Notes: generated by a model not told the origin, from the letters alone. Shown: positions 53,917 to 63,010, numbered from the stretch's first letter. The stretch is DNA of 63,010 bases from Nitrospirota bacterium (GCA_004321925.1 SCQH01000096.1:1-63010); one strand, 5' to 3'. A program made the numbers and translations.

Positions 53917-55884
53917 ATGAGATTATTTTGTCTGAGCACACTCCTGCTCTGCCTGATGCTCTGCCTGCCGGCGGCATATGCCGCGGAGCAGCCTGCTGCG
54001 GGGGCACAGCCGGAACCGCAGGCGTGGGTCCGCGTGTCAGCACCTTTGGAAAATGCCGAGATAATCGGGAAGAAACCTGATATCACGGCTGAGTTCCTGG
54101 TACCGCTGAAAGCGGGCAGTCTGGTCATCATGGTTGACGGTACGGACGTGACCCAGATATCAGAGATATCTGAAAAAGGTTTTACCTATTCGCCGGTCAT
54201 GGTCTTGCCCCCGGGAGGCCATACGGTCAGCATTACCGCCCAGGACCAGAACGGCGGGCAGCTGCAGAAGTCCGTTCCTTTCACCATCCGCCATACAAAG
54301 ATGTTTGAAGAGGCCTATACGCAAAATGACCTGTCGGTGGTTTATGAAGAGAAGCTCACGACGCCTGAAGGCGACACATCTCCCCGTTCAAAGGTCCAGG
54401 GGAATCTTGCTTCCGAGACGAAGGTCAAGCGCAAGGAACTTGAATTTAATTTCAAGACTAACCTCAGATATTTTGACCAGAATACCCCTCTTGCCTTTGC
54501 CGGGCCGGGGGCTGATAAAAAAGGCATTAACCTCGTCAACTATCTCCTCCAGGGAAAATATACCAAGGACCAGTTCATGCTCCTGGCTGAGGCTGGAGAT
54601 GTTCAGATCAATGAAACGCAGAATACCGTATCTGCCCTCGCCCGGAGGGGCGGAAGGCTCTCTCTTCAATATAATGACCTCAGCCTCAGCGCCTTTGTGG
54701 TGAAGAGCGAGAATATTCTCGGCTTCAGGGGTGGAACAGGCATCACGTTTGATGACAACGACCATATCCTCGGGGCATCGGCCGGGATCAAACTTCTCGA
54801 CAAGAAGGTCGAGTTCAGGACCATCTTCGCTACCGGCGAGACCGCAGGCGGGAGCTCCTTTGGCTTTTCAACCGTCCCGGGGCGGACCAAGGGCGATGTA
54901 CTGGGCCTTCTCCTGATAACCGACTTCCTGCAGAACAAATTGCGGACCGAATTCGAGACCGATTTCACCAGCTTTGACCCTGACATTTCCGATGAGTTCG
55001 GGTCAAAGAAGGACAGGGCCTACCGGCTGAAGGCGGGAGGCAGCATCGACACATATACCTACGAGGCCATGTATGAGTACTTCGGCAGGGATTACGCGGT
55101 CGTCGGGAACCAGATGATCCAGAAGGACAAAGAGGGCATCACGGCACGGGCAGGCGCCAGCTTCGGGGCCCACGCCCTTAACCTTAACTTCTCCCGGTTC
55201 AACGACAATGTGAAGGGTGACGAGCTCTTCCCGAAGATCACGAACATGCTGGCAAGCGTGGATTACTCCTTTAGCGGCATACAGCAGGTCCCCATCGGCT
55301 TCAACTTCCAAAAGAGCATCCAGGACAGCAGCCTGGAGCCGGCAGGGACCAGCCCCCTGCAGATGCATACCGGCACCGTCACCGGGAGGATCGGGTATAC
55401 AAAGGACGCCATGAGCATCAATTTTATGACAGCCTTTTCAAAGATGGACGACCGGACCACAACGAACAACGACACCACGACCGCAACCTACACGCTGACG
55501 CCGGCATATAATACGCCGAACCTTGCGGTCAACCCTAATTTCTCCCTGAATCAGACCAAGAACAGCGTAACCGGCGTCAGGGCCGATACGTATACGATCA
55601 GCCTCGACCTGCGCTCGAAGTTCTTTAAAGAGAGGGTAACCTTTGATGTCGGCAGCACCTATAATATCACCAAGACGAGCGATAGACTGACCGACCTGAG
55701 CAATCTAACGGCAAACCTCAGGCTTGGATATCTGCTCGCAAAGAGGTTTATGGGGCTGGTGAACCCGACCCTCGCTGTCCGGGCGACCTATATGCAGATC
55801 ACCGACAGGATCAACCATGCATCCGACCGGGACGCCTTTTCAGCCTTCATGGTCCTGACAACGGCTATTCCGTTCTCATTTTAA
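53917..55884 (+). CDS. Outer-membrane beta-barrel with N-terminal Ig-like domain
   Basis: 655 residues from the ATG with GAGGAGGGAAAG; an upstream extension to 53842 adds 25 residues without a signal pattern. Signal peptide 1-22 (AYA). An Ig-like domain (about 35-125; GSLVIMVDGTDVTQIS, GGHTVSITAQDQNG) precedes a large region of amphipathic strands (130-655) ending FMVLTTAIPFSF, which is characteristic of an outer-membrane barrel. About 530 barrel residues suggest 20 or more strands. Possibly an exporter or anchor for the neighbouring Pro-rich and Ig-repeat proteins. Confidence 0.75.
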   Translation: MRLFCLSTLLLCLMLCLPAAYAAEQPAAGAQPEPQAWVRVSAPLENAEIIGKKPDITAEFLVPLKAGSLVIMVDGTDVTQISEISEKGFTYSPVMVLPPGGHTVSITAQDQNGGQLQKSVPFTIRHTKMFEEAYTQNDLSVVYEEKLTTPEGDTSPRSKVQGNLASETKVKRKELEFNFKTNLRYFDQNTPLAFAGPGADKKGINLVNYLLQGKYTKDQFMLLAEAGDVQINETQNTVSALARRGGRLSLQYNDLSLSAFVVKSENILGFRGGTGITFDDNDHILGASAGIKLLDKKVEFRTIFATGETAGGSSFGFSTVPGRTKGDVLGLLLITDFLQNKLRTEFETDFTSFDPDISDEFGSKKDRAYRLKAGGSIDTYTYEAMYEYFGRDYAVVGNQMIQKDKEGITARAGASFGAHALNLNFSRFNDNVKGDELFPKITNMLASVDYSFSGIQQVPIGFNFQKSIQDSSLEPAGTSPLQMHTGTVTGRIGYTKDAMSINFMTAFSKMDDRTTTNNDTTTATYTLTPAYNTPNLAVNPNFSLNQTKNSVTGVRADTYTISLDLRSKFFKERVTFDVGSTYNITKTSDRLTDLSNLTANLRLGYLLAKRFMGLVNPTLAVRATYMQITDRINHASDRDAFSAFMVLTTAIPFSF

Positions 55885-55894
55885 GGAGGAAACA

Positions 55895-58393
55895 ATGAAA
55901 AAATATATACGGATCATTTTAATAACAGTGCTGATCCTGCCGTTCATACTTTTTGCCTTCGATACGTCGGAGGCCATTACGGTCACTGCCACTCCAAACC
56001 CTTCAGTCGCAGGGCAGAACGTAGCAATATCAGCGGCAATAAATTTTGCAGATGCGCTCGGCTGCACGCTCCAGGTAAATTACGGCGACGGGTCTCCTGT
56101 CAGTGACTTCGGCATTTGCGCGCCGGGGGCCCTCAACTGCACCTTAAACGGAGCCCATACGTACTCTACCGTAGGCACCTACACCATCAGCATCGGCAGC
56201 AAAGCCGGATTTTGCGTTGCCCCCCCGTCGGCACCAAATCCGGGCACGCGATCACTCGTTGTAAACTGCACCACCCGGGCGAATTTAAGCTCCACAACAA
56301 TCCCTGTGGCGAGGAAAGGGCAGTCTTTCTCATACCAGCTTCCGATAACCGGGGGCATTCCCCCCTATTCAGTCAGTCTTTTGGCGGCTGCGCCTCCGCC
56401 CGGGCTGACACTGAGCACGACAGGTCTTCTTTCCGGGACTCCGACAACAACCGGTAGTTTCGCGATGCCGGTCCTGATCAATGACAGCTGTCCGGTCTTT
56501 ATAACGCCGTCAGCCATACCTCTGACGGTCTCTGTCCAGTGCCCGGTGATAACGAGCCCTTCGCCAACAACTCTCACTGCCGCAACGATCGGGGTGCCCT
56601 ATTCCTTTGTCTTTCAGGGATCAGGTGGTCAACCGCCCTATATCTTTCAGGACTTCGGTGATGCCGGTCCCTCCATTCCGCCGGGGCTGACCTTATCTTC
56701 CTCGGGTACGTTAAGTGGAGTTCCTCCGACGGCAGGTACGTTTGGCATGATCATTGGTATATGTGACTCGTGCGGCGGTTCATGCCTGGTCAGAAATTAT
56801 TCTCTGACGGTCAACCCCTGCCCTGCCATGAGCATTTCGACTGCATCGCTGCCTCCCGGAACAGCCGGACAGTCCTATTTTGCTCAGCTGCAGGCCTCCG
56901 GGGCACAGGGAAGGCTCACCTACAACATTGCTGCCGGTCAATTGCCCGGAGGTCTGACCCTTGACTCCTCGACCGGCGCGATCAGCGGCATTCCTTCTGC
57001 CACAGGCAACTATTCTTTCACGGTCTCTGCCAGGGACACATGCGCATCCGGTCCGAGAACAGTACAGAGGGACTTCACACTCTCCGTGACAACGACCCCG
57101 TCAACCCCCTCGTGTGTCCCTCCCGTAATAACTTCGCCGCTTGAAATGCCCGCCGCATCGACCGGGCAGGCATATTCGGCACAGCTTCAGGCATCAGGCG
57201 GCACGCCGCCCTTAAGTTTCAGCCTTGCCGGCGGAACTCTGACACCCGGCCTCAGTCTGTCCCCTTCAGGAAACATTATTGGTGTACCGTCGGCCTCAGG
57301 TAATTTTTCTTTCTCCGTCAGGGTCAGCGACAGCTGTCCCGGCGGCTCTCAGAGTGCACAGGGCACTTTTTCGATCAGGGTGCAGTCGTCTTCCAGCGGC
57401 AGTCTTGCCGCAGTCACTGTGCCCTCTTTTTTCAGCGTCCCGCGGGGCAGAAACAGTTCAGCCGGCATAACGCATCAGTTCACCGGCGACCCGGCAACCA
57501 GGGTAACTCTCCAGTCTCCGACCGGAGTTTTCCTTTTAAACGGTGACATCCTTGATGTCAATGCCATACCTTTAACAGCGGTCGTCGCCAACGGGAGAGG
57601 ACAGGTCTCTGAATCAGTTGTCATACCGGTCAGGATACTTGAGCGGGCGCTCCAGAGAGGCTCAAACCGCTTCACCTATGAAAGGGTATTTGAAGGCAGC
57701 GGCTTCAGCTATGTCTCCAATGTGAACTTCACGATCACCTCTGAGGCCGGGGCAGACTTTAGCCTGGTCAATATCAACCTTTATTTTGAGAACAGGAGAC
57801 CTGAAATAACGGTCCTGCGAAATCAGACCGACCTGCAGGCCTTTGCCGACATCCGCTTCATGGGTTCAGGCCTGCTGCAGGGCTTCTGGGAAGTTGACGG
57901 CAGGGTCCTCAGCTATGTCAACCAGCACCTTACCTATGGATCGAATATCACGCTGCAGTCAAGGATGCCCGCGCTGCCAACCTTTGATCCGGGCAACCAC
58001 GTGGTGAGGTTCGTTGTCACCAGGCCCGCCGCAACCATCCCTGTGCCTGAGGCATCCTATTATGTCACCCCGGATGAGGCCAGACCGAAACCGGTGGTGA
58101 TCGCTCTTCTGGCGCCTGCCGACAAGGCGGCTCCTGATCGCCAGAAGCTGGTCTTCGAATGGGAAAAGTACGGCAGCGCCGCCCTCTACCTGGTGCAGTT
58201 CTTTGACGCGCCTGAGGCCAAGCCGATCTTTACGGCCTACACAAAGGACGGGACGTACAGCATACCGGCAACCTTCATGAACCGCATGTTCGAGGCCGGC
58301 AAGACGTATCATTGGAAGGTAACGGGCTACGACGCCAAGAACAACATCACCGGCGACAGTGCCCTGCGCTCCTTTATGCTGCAAAAGCCATAA
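55895..58393 (+). CDS. Large secreted protein with four putative-Ig (He_PIG) repeats
   Basis: 832 residues. Signal peptide 1-27 (SEA). A PKD-like start (ITVTATPNPSVAGQNVAISA) is followed by four He_PIG-like domains (about 125-205, 210-300, 305-400, 405-500), each with the pattern GxxYS-x-QLxAxGG-x-PP-x-FS and GLxLS-x-G-x-ISGxP-x-x-xG-x-F. A beta-rich region (505-740) and a final FN3-like domain (about 745-832; KLVFEWEKYGSAALYLVQF, KTYHWKVTGYDAKN) complete the chain. Typical of extracellular adhesins or scaffold proteins. Last gene of the operon, 10 nt after the barrel gene (ribosome site AAGGAGG). Confidence 0.8.
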   Translation: MKKYIRIILITVLILPFILFAFDTSEAITVTATPNPSVAGQNVAISAAINFADALGCTLQVNYGDGSPVSDFGICAPGALNCTLNGAHTYSTVGTYTISIGSKAGFCVAPPSAPNPGTRSLVVNCTTRANLSSTTIPVARKGQSFSYQLPITGGIPPYSVSLLAAAPPPGLTLSTTGLLSGTPTTTGSFAMPVLINDSCPVFITPSAIPLTVSVQCPVITSPSPTTLTAATIGVPYSFVFQGSGGQPPYIFQDFGDAGPSIPPGLTLSSSGTLSGVPPTAGTFGMIIGICDSCGGSCLVRNYSLTVNPCPAMSISTASLPPGTAGQSYFAQLQASGAQGRLTYNIAAGQLPGGLTLDSSTGAISGIPSATGNYSFTVSARDTCASGPRTVQRDFTLSVTTTPSTPSCVPPVITSPLEMPAASTGQAYSAQLQASGGTPPLSFSLAGGTLTPGLSLSPSGNIIGVPSASGNFSFSVRVSDSCPGGSQSAQGTFSIRVQSSSSGSLAAVTVPSFFSVPRGRNSSAGITHQFTGDPATRVTLQSPTGVFLLNGDILDVNAIPLTAVVANGRGQVSESVVIPVRILERALQRGSNRFTYERVFEGSGFSYVSNVNFTITSEAGADFSLVNINLYFENRRPEITVLRNQTDLQAFADIRFMGSGLLQGFWEVDGRVLSYVNQHLTYGSNITLQSRMPALPTFDPGNHVVRFVVTRPAATIPVPEASYYVTPDEARPKPVVIALLAPADKAAPDRQKLVFEWEKYGSAALYLVQFFDAPEAKPIFTAYTKDGTYSIPATFMNRMFEAGKTYHWKVTGYDAKNNITGDSALRSFMLQKP

Positions 58394-58484
58394 GGCAAAG
58401 AAAGCATAGAGCTAAGAGCATAGAGTTTCAAAAAAGCTGGCAAGCCTGCAAGCTTACAAGCCGACCAGCTGGGTTATGAGTTAG

Positions 58485-58623
58485 AGAAAAAGGCGGGGTG
58501 GAGTATTCGAACGGATTCTTTTACCGATATTCCGGCAGAAGGTTTTGTCGGGATAAAGAGGTAAAAGCCTCGGAGGTCGATGAGACCGAGAATGAGAGAG
58601 AATACTCTGCCCTGCCTTTTTCT
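58485..58623 (+). ncRNA. Structured intergenic element, candidate non-coding RNA or bidirectional terminator
   Basis: As plus-strand RNA it folds into a three-way junction. A closing stem of about 23-24 bp (58485-58508 with 58600-58623) has three G-U pairs and no mismatch. Hairpin A is CTTTTACC (58518-58525)/GGTAAAAG (58560-58567), then ATTCCGGCA (58529-58537)/TGTCGGGAT (58546-58554), with two G-U pairs. Hairpin B is GGTC/GACC around 58573-58587. The 3' arm ends in a T5 run, as does the other strand, so it also looks like a bidirectional intrinsic terminator. All five wobbles are G-U in the plus sense, which on the other strand would be A-C mismatches. No known RNA family recognised. Confidence 0.5.
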
Positions 58624-58654
58624 TACACTAGTTTATAAAAGACAGCCCGGGGGA

Positions 58655-59134
58655 TTAACGGCTGCGTGAGGCCTCCATGGCCTTGCAGAGGGTCTCAAGG
58701 AAGGCTTGAAGTTCATACGGCGGGAGCAGTGTCTCCGGCACCCGATAATCCAGATGTGAGCTGGTGACGATCTTATCCACCAGACTGGTGACGGCAAAAG
58801 TGACCAGTTCCTCAGGGACCAGGCCTGCTGCATCTTCTATCAATAAGAACTCCGAGCTCCAGGAATCCTTTTTCGGAACAAGGGAGCGACAGGGAGATTC
58901 ATTGAGTTCATGAGGGACCGCCCCCTTTGAGATCGCCAGAGAACAGATCTCGTACTTGATCCGCTGTATCCCGCTGACGATCGGATTGCCGCCAATGCCG
59001 AACCGCCACTTTGTAAGGGGAAAGAACTTCAGGATATTCATGCCGGAGCAATAAAGCAGTACATCCTTGTCCCCCCGTTTTTCGGGAAGTGCCGCAAAAT
59101 AAAGAAAATCGTTGCTATAATCAAATTTTTTCAT
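58655..59134 (-). CDS. Hypothetical protein, downstream of ileS
   Basis: 159 residues (MKKFDYSNDFLYFAALPEKRG...). The frame is open upstream into ileS, but the ATG at 59134 with GGTC upstream is the first sensible start outside it. No signal peptide or membrane helix; four cysteines, two of them close to the middle (CSG, CSLAIS). Family not recognised. Probably cotranscribed with ileS. Confidence 0.55.
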   Translation of the reverse strand: MKKFDYSNDFLYFAALPEKRGDKDVLLYCSGMNILKFFPLTKWRFGIGGNPIVSGIQRIKYEICSLAISKGAVPHELNESPCRSLVPKKDSWSSEFLLIEDAAGLVPEELVTFAVTSLVDKIVTSSHLDYRVPETLLPPYELQAFLETLCKAMEASRSR

Positions 59135-59162
59135 AGGGACCTGACCTTTCAGTGTGGATTGC

Positions 59163-61958
59163 TTATAGTGAGCTGACAACAGGATAGCAGCGTTCGCAGA
59201 GGTCAGGCCGGTCTGTAAATGTGCCGACCCTGACGGACCAGTTCCAGCACCTCTGGCATTTCTCCCCGGAGGCCCTATCAACCAGCACCTGAAGCCCTTC
59301 AAGGACGGTGCTGTCATATGCTGAACTTAGTTGGGCGCTGCTTATCGCTGCTTCGGAAACAAGAAAAAAAGATGAAAGAAAATCCCGGTATGGCTCGCAG
59401 AGCATCCGGTACTTTTCAGGCAGGGCAAGGGTTATCTTCGCCTCAAGCGGGTTGCCGATGAACTTTTCAGCCCTCTTGATCTCAAGGGCCTTGTTCACCT
59501 CGTCCCTGAGGAGGAGCAGGTCCTTCCATCTCGCTTCAAGCTCAGGGTCGACGAATTTTTCATTGATCCCGGGAAACCCGGCCAGAAAGACAGTTCCGCC
59601 GGCTGCCGCTCCCTGCTGCTCCCTGACATACCCCCAGACCTCCTCGGCGGTAAAAGAGAGCACAGGGGCCATAAGCCTGGTCAGGGAGGACAGGATCTCG
59701 GTCAGTACCCACTGGCTCGCCCTGCGCTCCACAGAGGCGGTCCCGGCCGTGTAGAGCCTGTCCTTCAGGATGTCAAGATATATCGAACTCATATCAATAA
59801 CGCAGAAGTTATGGATCGCATGGAAGACCTCATGGAACTCGAACTCCTCATAGGCCTTCGTCACCTTCCGGATCAGGTTCTGCAGGCTGTTCATCGCCCA
59901 CCGGTCTATCTCCTGGAGCCTGTCGCTATAATCGGCATTATCGAAATCGCTCGTATTGCCGAGCAGGAAGCGACAGGTGTTCCTGATCTTCCGGTAGGCC
60001 TCGGTCTGCCGGTTCAGGATCTCTTTCGACAACCGGATATCATCACGGTAGTCCTCAGCCGAGACCCATATCCGCAGAATCTCGGCGCCATACCCCTTGA
60101 TGATCTCCTGGGGGGCAATGACATTGCCGAGTGATTTGGACATCTTCTTGCCTGAGCCGTCAACAACAAAACCATGGGTCAGCACCGTGCCGAACGGCGC
60201 AGTGCCCCGTGTGCCGACAGAGGCGAGGAGTGAGCTCTGGAACCAGCCCCGGTGCTGGTCGCTCCCCTCAAGATACAGGTCGGCAGGCCAGGAGAGCCGC
60301 TCGTCGGCCTCAAGGACCGCTGCATGGCTCACCCCTGAATCGAACCAGACATCGAGGATATCCATCTCCTTGCTGAAGTCTGTTGAACCGCATTTCCTGC
60401 AAACGTATCCGTCAGGGAGAAATTCTTCCGGCTTCTTTATATACCATACGTCGGCCCCTGACTGATCTACCTGCTTTGCGATGCCTTCGAGGACAGCGGC
60501 ATCCTCGATGAACGCCTCGCAGCTTTTGCACCTGAGGGCGGTGATCGGGACGCCCCAGCTCCGCTGCCTGGATATGCACCAGTCCGGCCTGTTCGTCACC
60601 ATACCCTGGATCCTTTCGCGCCCCCACTTCGGTATCCAGCCGACCCGGTCTATCTCGGCGAGGCATTTCCCCCTGAGGTCGTTATGACCGAGAGATATGA
60701 ACCACTGCTCGGTCGCCCTGAAGATGACCGGCTTCTTGCAGCGCCAGCAGTGAGGATAGGAATGGCTGATCTTCTCTTCCTTTATGAGGGTCTTGTTGGC
60801 CGTCATGATCTCTATGATCGTACGGTTCGCCTTGAACACGAACTGTCCTTCAAGCTCGCCGGCCTGCTTTGTGAACTTTCCGCGGTCGTCGACAGGCACA
60901 TAAATATCAAGCCCGTATTTCAGTCCGACCCGGTAATCGTCCTCGCCATGGCCCGGAGCAATATGCACGATGCCGGTGCCCTCTTCGAGAGAGACGAAAT
61001 CACCAAGCACCGCCTGTGACTTCCGGTCGATGAACGGGTGGCTTGCCCGCATACCTTCGAGCTTCGAGCCCATGACCGTGCTCAGGACCTCCCCGCTGAG
61101 GCCGATGCGCTCCTGCAGCGCCGCTCGCCTTCCGTCTGCCACGATCAGGACCTCCCCTTCCTGCTCCACTGCCGCATACTCGAGGTCCGGATGAAAGGCG
61201 ACAGCAAGGTTCGCAGGGAGCGTCCAGGGGGTTGTTGTCCAGATAACGACAGAGACCTTCCTGCCCTTCAGGGACGGAAGGTACTTCTCAATATTCTCCT
61301 GATCAACCCCGAAGGTGACAAAGACCGAGGGTGATTCCTTGTCAGCATACTCGACCTCTGCCTCTGCCAGTGCCGTTACGCAGGACGGACACCAGTGGAC
61401 AGGCTTCTTGCCTTTATATGCATAGCCGTTTGCCATGAACTTGTTGAACTCACGGACAATAGAGCCTTCATACCCATACGTCAGCGTGAGATAGGGCCGC
61501 GCCCAGTCGCCGAAAACTCCGAGACGCCTGAACTCCTCCCTCTGGATATCGACGAATTCTGCCGCATATTCCCTGCAGAGCCGTCTCTTTTCGATAATAT
61601 CGATGGAGTCCTTCTTATCTCCCAGATTCTTGTCCACCTGGAGCTCTATCGGCAGGCCGTGACAGTCCCACCCGGGTATGTATGGAGAATAAAAACCCTT
61701 CATTGACTTATACTTGACTATAATATCCTTAAGTATTTTATTAAGGGCATGGCCCATATGGATATGACCATTGGCATAGGGAGGCCCGTCATGAAGTATG
61801 TATCTTTTCCCCGACCTTCTGTTATGCTCCTGTATCTTCCCGTAGGTGTCTTCTTCTTCCCAATGCCTGAGCATCTCAGGCTCCCTCTGGGCAAGGTTTG
61901 CCTTCATGGGGAAGTCTGTCCGGGGAAGGTTCAAGGTATCTTTATAGTCCTGTGCCAT
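59163..61958 (-). CDS. ileS: Isoleucyl-tRNA synthetase
   Basis: 931 residues, class I synthetase. HIGH-type motif in PPYANGHIHMGHALNK, editing domain (CP1; about 190-390), KMSKS in GKKMSKSLGNV, and a C-terminal zinc finger CQRCWNW...CERCYP. Length is close to E. coli (938). No T-box leader is apparent. Confidence 0.97.
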   Translation of the reverse strand: MAQDYKDTLNLPRTDFPMKANLAQREPEMLRHWEEEDTYGKIQEHNRRSGKRYILHDGPPYANGHIHMGHALNKILKDIIVKYKSMKGFYSPYIPGWDCHGLPIELQVDKNLGDKKDSIDIIEKRRLCREYAAEFVDIQREEFRRLGVFGDWARPYLTLTYGYEGSIVREFNKFMANGYAYKGKKPVHWCPSCVTALAEAEVEYADKESPSVFVTFGVDQENIEKYLPSLKGRKVSVVIWTTTPWTLPANLAVAFHPDLEYAAVEQEGEVLIVADGRRAALQERIGLSGEVLSTVMGSKLEGMRASHPFIDRKSQAVLGDFVSLEEGTGIVHIAPGHGEDDYRVGLKYGLDIYVPVDDRGKFTKQAGELEGQFVFKANRTIIEIMTANKTLIKEEKISHSYPHCWRCKKPVIFRATEQWFISLGHNDLRGKCLAEIDRVGWIPKWGRERIQGMVTNRPDWCISRQRSWGVPITALRCKSCEAFIEDAAVLEGIAKQVDQSGADVWYIKKPEEFLPDGYVCRKCGSTDFSKEMDILDVWFDSGVSHAAVLEADERLSWPADLYLEGSDQHRGWFQSSLLASVGTRGTAPFGTVLTHGFVVDGSGKKMSKSLGNVIAPQEIIKGYGAEILRIWVSAEDYRDDIRLSKEILNRQTEAYRKIRNTCRFLLGNTSDFDNADYSDRLQEIDRWAMNSLQNLIRKVTKAYEEFEFHEVFHAIHNFCVIDMSSIYLDILKDRLYTAGTASVERRASQWVLTEILSSLTRLMAPVLSFTAEEVWGYVREQQGAAAGGTVFLAGFPGINEKFVDPELEARWKDLLLLRDEVNKALEIKRAEKFIGNPLEAKITLALPEKYRMLCEPYRDFLSSFFLVSEAAISSAQLSSAYDSTVLEGLQVLVDRASGEKCQRCWNWSVRVGTFTDRPDLCERCYPVVSSL

Positions 61959-62061
61959 GGGGTATAAATTACCACCCCATGCGTCGCAAAATCAAGCAGA
62001 CCAGCGGGTGAAGACGTCAGGAAGGCTGAGGAAAGGGCTCACAACGGCGCCGGATGTACGA

Positions 62062-62817
62062 TCAGAATGATGCGTGATGGGATCCTTCCGGGGACTCCTG
62101 TCTCTCAGGGTTGATGATCCAGATAGATCCGAACTCTTTTTCCTGATAGACCCTGGCCAGACCGAGCCGCAGCAGTTCCAGAAGCGACAGGAACGTTACG
62201 ATAAGCTGGACCCTTGTGACATTGTCCTTAAAGACCTCTTCAAACCGTATACTGTCGGCCTCTTCGAGCATCCCGATAATGGCGGACATCCGGTCTTTAA
62301 CGGTGAGGGTCTCTTTGGTTATGGTGCGGACCTCGGGAGGGGCGGTATCGAGTATCTTCTTGAAGGCACCGAGCAGGTCGAAGATGTTCACATCAAAGAG
62401 GTAGGGCTGTTCAGTCTCCTCCTCACCCTCTTCCTCCTGCGGAGACCTCCCAAAGACACGAAGGGAATCGTCCTCCTTCCCCTTCAGGATTGTCGCGGCA
62501 TCCTTATAGGCCTGATATTCAAGGAGCCTCTGGACGAGTTCGAGGCGGGGGTCTTCCCTCTGGTCCTCCTCGGTCACCTCATCGACCGGCAGGAGCATCC
62601 TCGATTTAATATGAATGAGCGTCGCCGCCATAACGAGGAAGTCGCCGGCGATCTCAAGGTCCAGATCACGCATCATATCGATATACTGAAGATACTGGCC
62701 GGTTATGAACGATATCGGGATATCATAGATATCGATCTTGTTCTCCCTGATAAGATGCAGGAGAAGGTCCATCGGCCCCTCAAAGGCCGGCAGTTTTATT
62801 TTATAGAGTTCTTCCAT
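62062..62817 (-). CDS. scpA: Segregation and condensation protein A
   Basis: Kleisin of the SMC-ScpAB condensin. 251 residues; N-terminal signature FEGPMDLLLHLIRENKIDIY and the motif LVMAATLIHIKSRMLLP, followed by an acidic variable middle (about 120-150) and a C-terminal winged-helix domain. ScpB is not seen within the window. Confidence 0.95.
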   Translation of the reverse strand: MEELYKIKLPAFEGPMDLLLHLIRENKIDIYDIPISFITGQYLQYIDMMRDLDLEIAGDFLVMAATLIHIKSRMLLPVDEVTEEDQREDPRLELVQRLLEYQAYKDAATILKGKEDDSLRVFGRSPQEEEGEEETEQPYLFDVNIFDLLGAFKKILDTAPPEVRTITKETLTVKDRMSAIIGMLEEADSIRFEEVFKDNVTRVQLIVTFLSLLELLRLGLARVYQEKEFGSIWIINPERQESPEGSHHASF

Positions 62818-63000
62818 GGCAATTGATCCGGACGATATTTTAACAGATTGCAGAGACTTTTACTGCGCGCTGACGGCAGGGTAGATAAGATGCAGTAGTC
62901 GAGAATTGCGTTGACAGTTAGCAGCTCAGAGAAGTAGCTGAGCCATGGTCTTCCGGTTAAGATAGTTTACCCAAACATCTTGACCTAAGGAGGAAGTACC

Positions 63001-63010
63001 ATGACTCAAG
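63001..63010 (+). CDS. Start of a gene, continues outside window
   Basis: Only ATG ACT CAA G is visible. AAGGAGG stands seven nt before the ATG, giving a strong ribosome site. Upstream lie TTGACA at 62911-62916 and a 6-bp hairpin GCTCAG/CTGAGC (about 62924-62943) in the leader. The product is unknown. Confidence 0.5.

Noticed and set aside
58485-58623. 6S RNA, SRP RNA, c-di-GMP riboswitch or hammerhead ribozyme at this element
   Set aside because: Checked by eye for a 6S-like central bubble, the SRP apical GGAA-type loop, the conserved GEMM AGGGCAAACC segment and the hammerhead CTGATGA core; none is present.

Overview
The window is 63 kb of a gram-negative bacterial chromosome, moderately GC-rich and densely packed with genes. 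Heptose-phosphate adenylyltransferase, a TonB-dependent receptor, RseP, outer-membrane-type barrels and lipoproteins show an outer membrane. The CO-dehydrogenase maturation ATPase CooC, a heme-c-type sensor with an HD-GYP output, a CHASE2 cyclase and an IPTL-CTERM-type sorting signal suggest an anaerobic or redox-versatile lineage such as Nitrospirota or a related deep phylum. That placement is inference; no rRNA or other phylogenetic marker was compared.

Layout. Positions 1-16400 are mostly minus strand: ychF/hypothetical/RNase G-E; queE/DMT transporter/glgB; a CHASE2 adenylate cyclase; a divergent GT39-like mannosyltransferase; then an envelope operon (TPR-barrel, FecR, FN3/CARDB lipoprotein) behind its own strong promoter; then a 55-residue gene, yihY and der. 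From 16.6 to 21.5 kb lie a heme-motif HD-GYP sensor, a K+ channel with an RCK domain, a secreted Cys-rich repeat protein and a secreted CARDB-like protein. From 21.6 to 29.8 kb is a tightly overlapping minus-strand chain: cca, dxr, rseP, ybgC, NUDIX, hldE-type adenylyltransferase, mfd. Positions 29.8-34.9 kb are accessory (higBA, a Vgb-like propeller, a lone receiver, a TonB receptor). They separate dxr-rseP from uppS-cdsA, which are often neighbours. uppS-cdsA here lie in an operon with a GH57 glucanotransferase and an FG-GAP protein. From 40 to 48 kb come proB, a PIN remnant, a collagen-like protein, tsaD, rplM-rpsI and argC-argJ. From 48 to 51 kb come cooC, an acyl-ACP/acyl-CoA ligase and a ThyA-fold protein. 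From 51.3 to 58.4 kb a Crp/Fnr regulator precedes a four-gene surface operon. That operon is followed by a strongly folded intergenic element, then a hypothetical gene, ileS, scpA and the first codons of a plus-strand gene.

Themes. (1) Isoprenoid, lipid and envelope supply (dxr, uppS, cdsA, rseP, hldE, TonB) is mixed with alpha-glucan metabolism (glgB, GH57). (2) There are several secreted or surface modules of unknown function: a Cys-rich 25-residue repeat protein, FecR/TPR-barrel/lipoprotein, and Pro-rich protein/barrel/Ig-repeat protein. (3) Nucleotide signalling is suggested by a class III cyclase, an HD-GYP protein and a Crp/Fnr regulator.

The most unusual items are: a 139-nt element at 58485-58623 that folds as a three-way junction and shows G-U pairs only in the plus-strand sense; a protein with every ThyA catalytic residue at conserved spacing but a non-ThyA N-terminus; a Crp/Fnr gene whose only well-placed start is ATA; an intrinsic terminator hidden in the coding sequence of the convergent gene; and a recurring layout with the -10 box 5-8 nt before the start codon, which suggests leaderless mRNAs.
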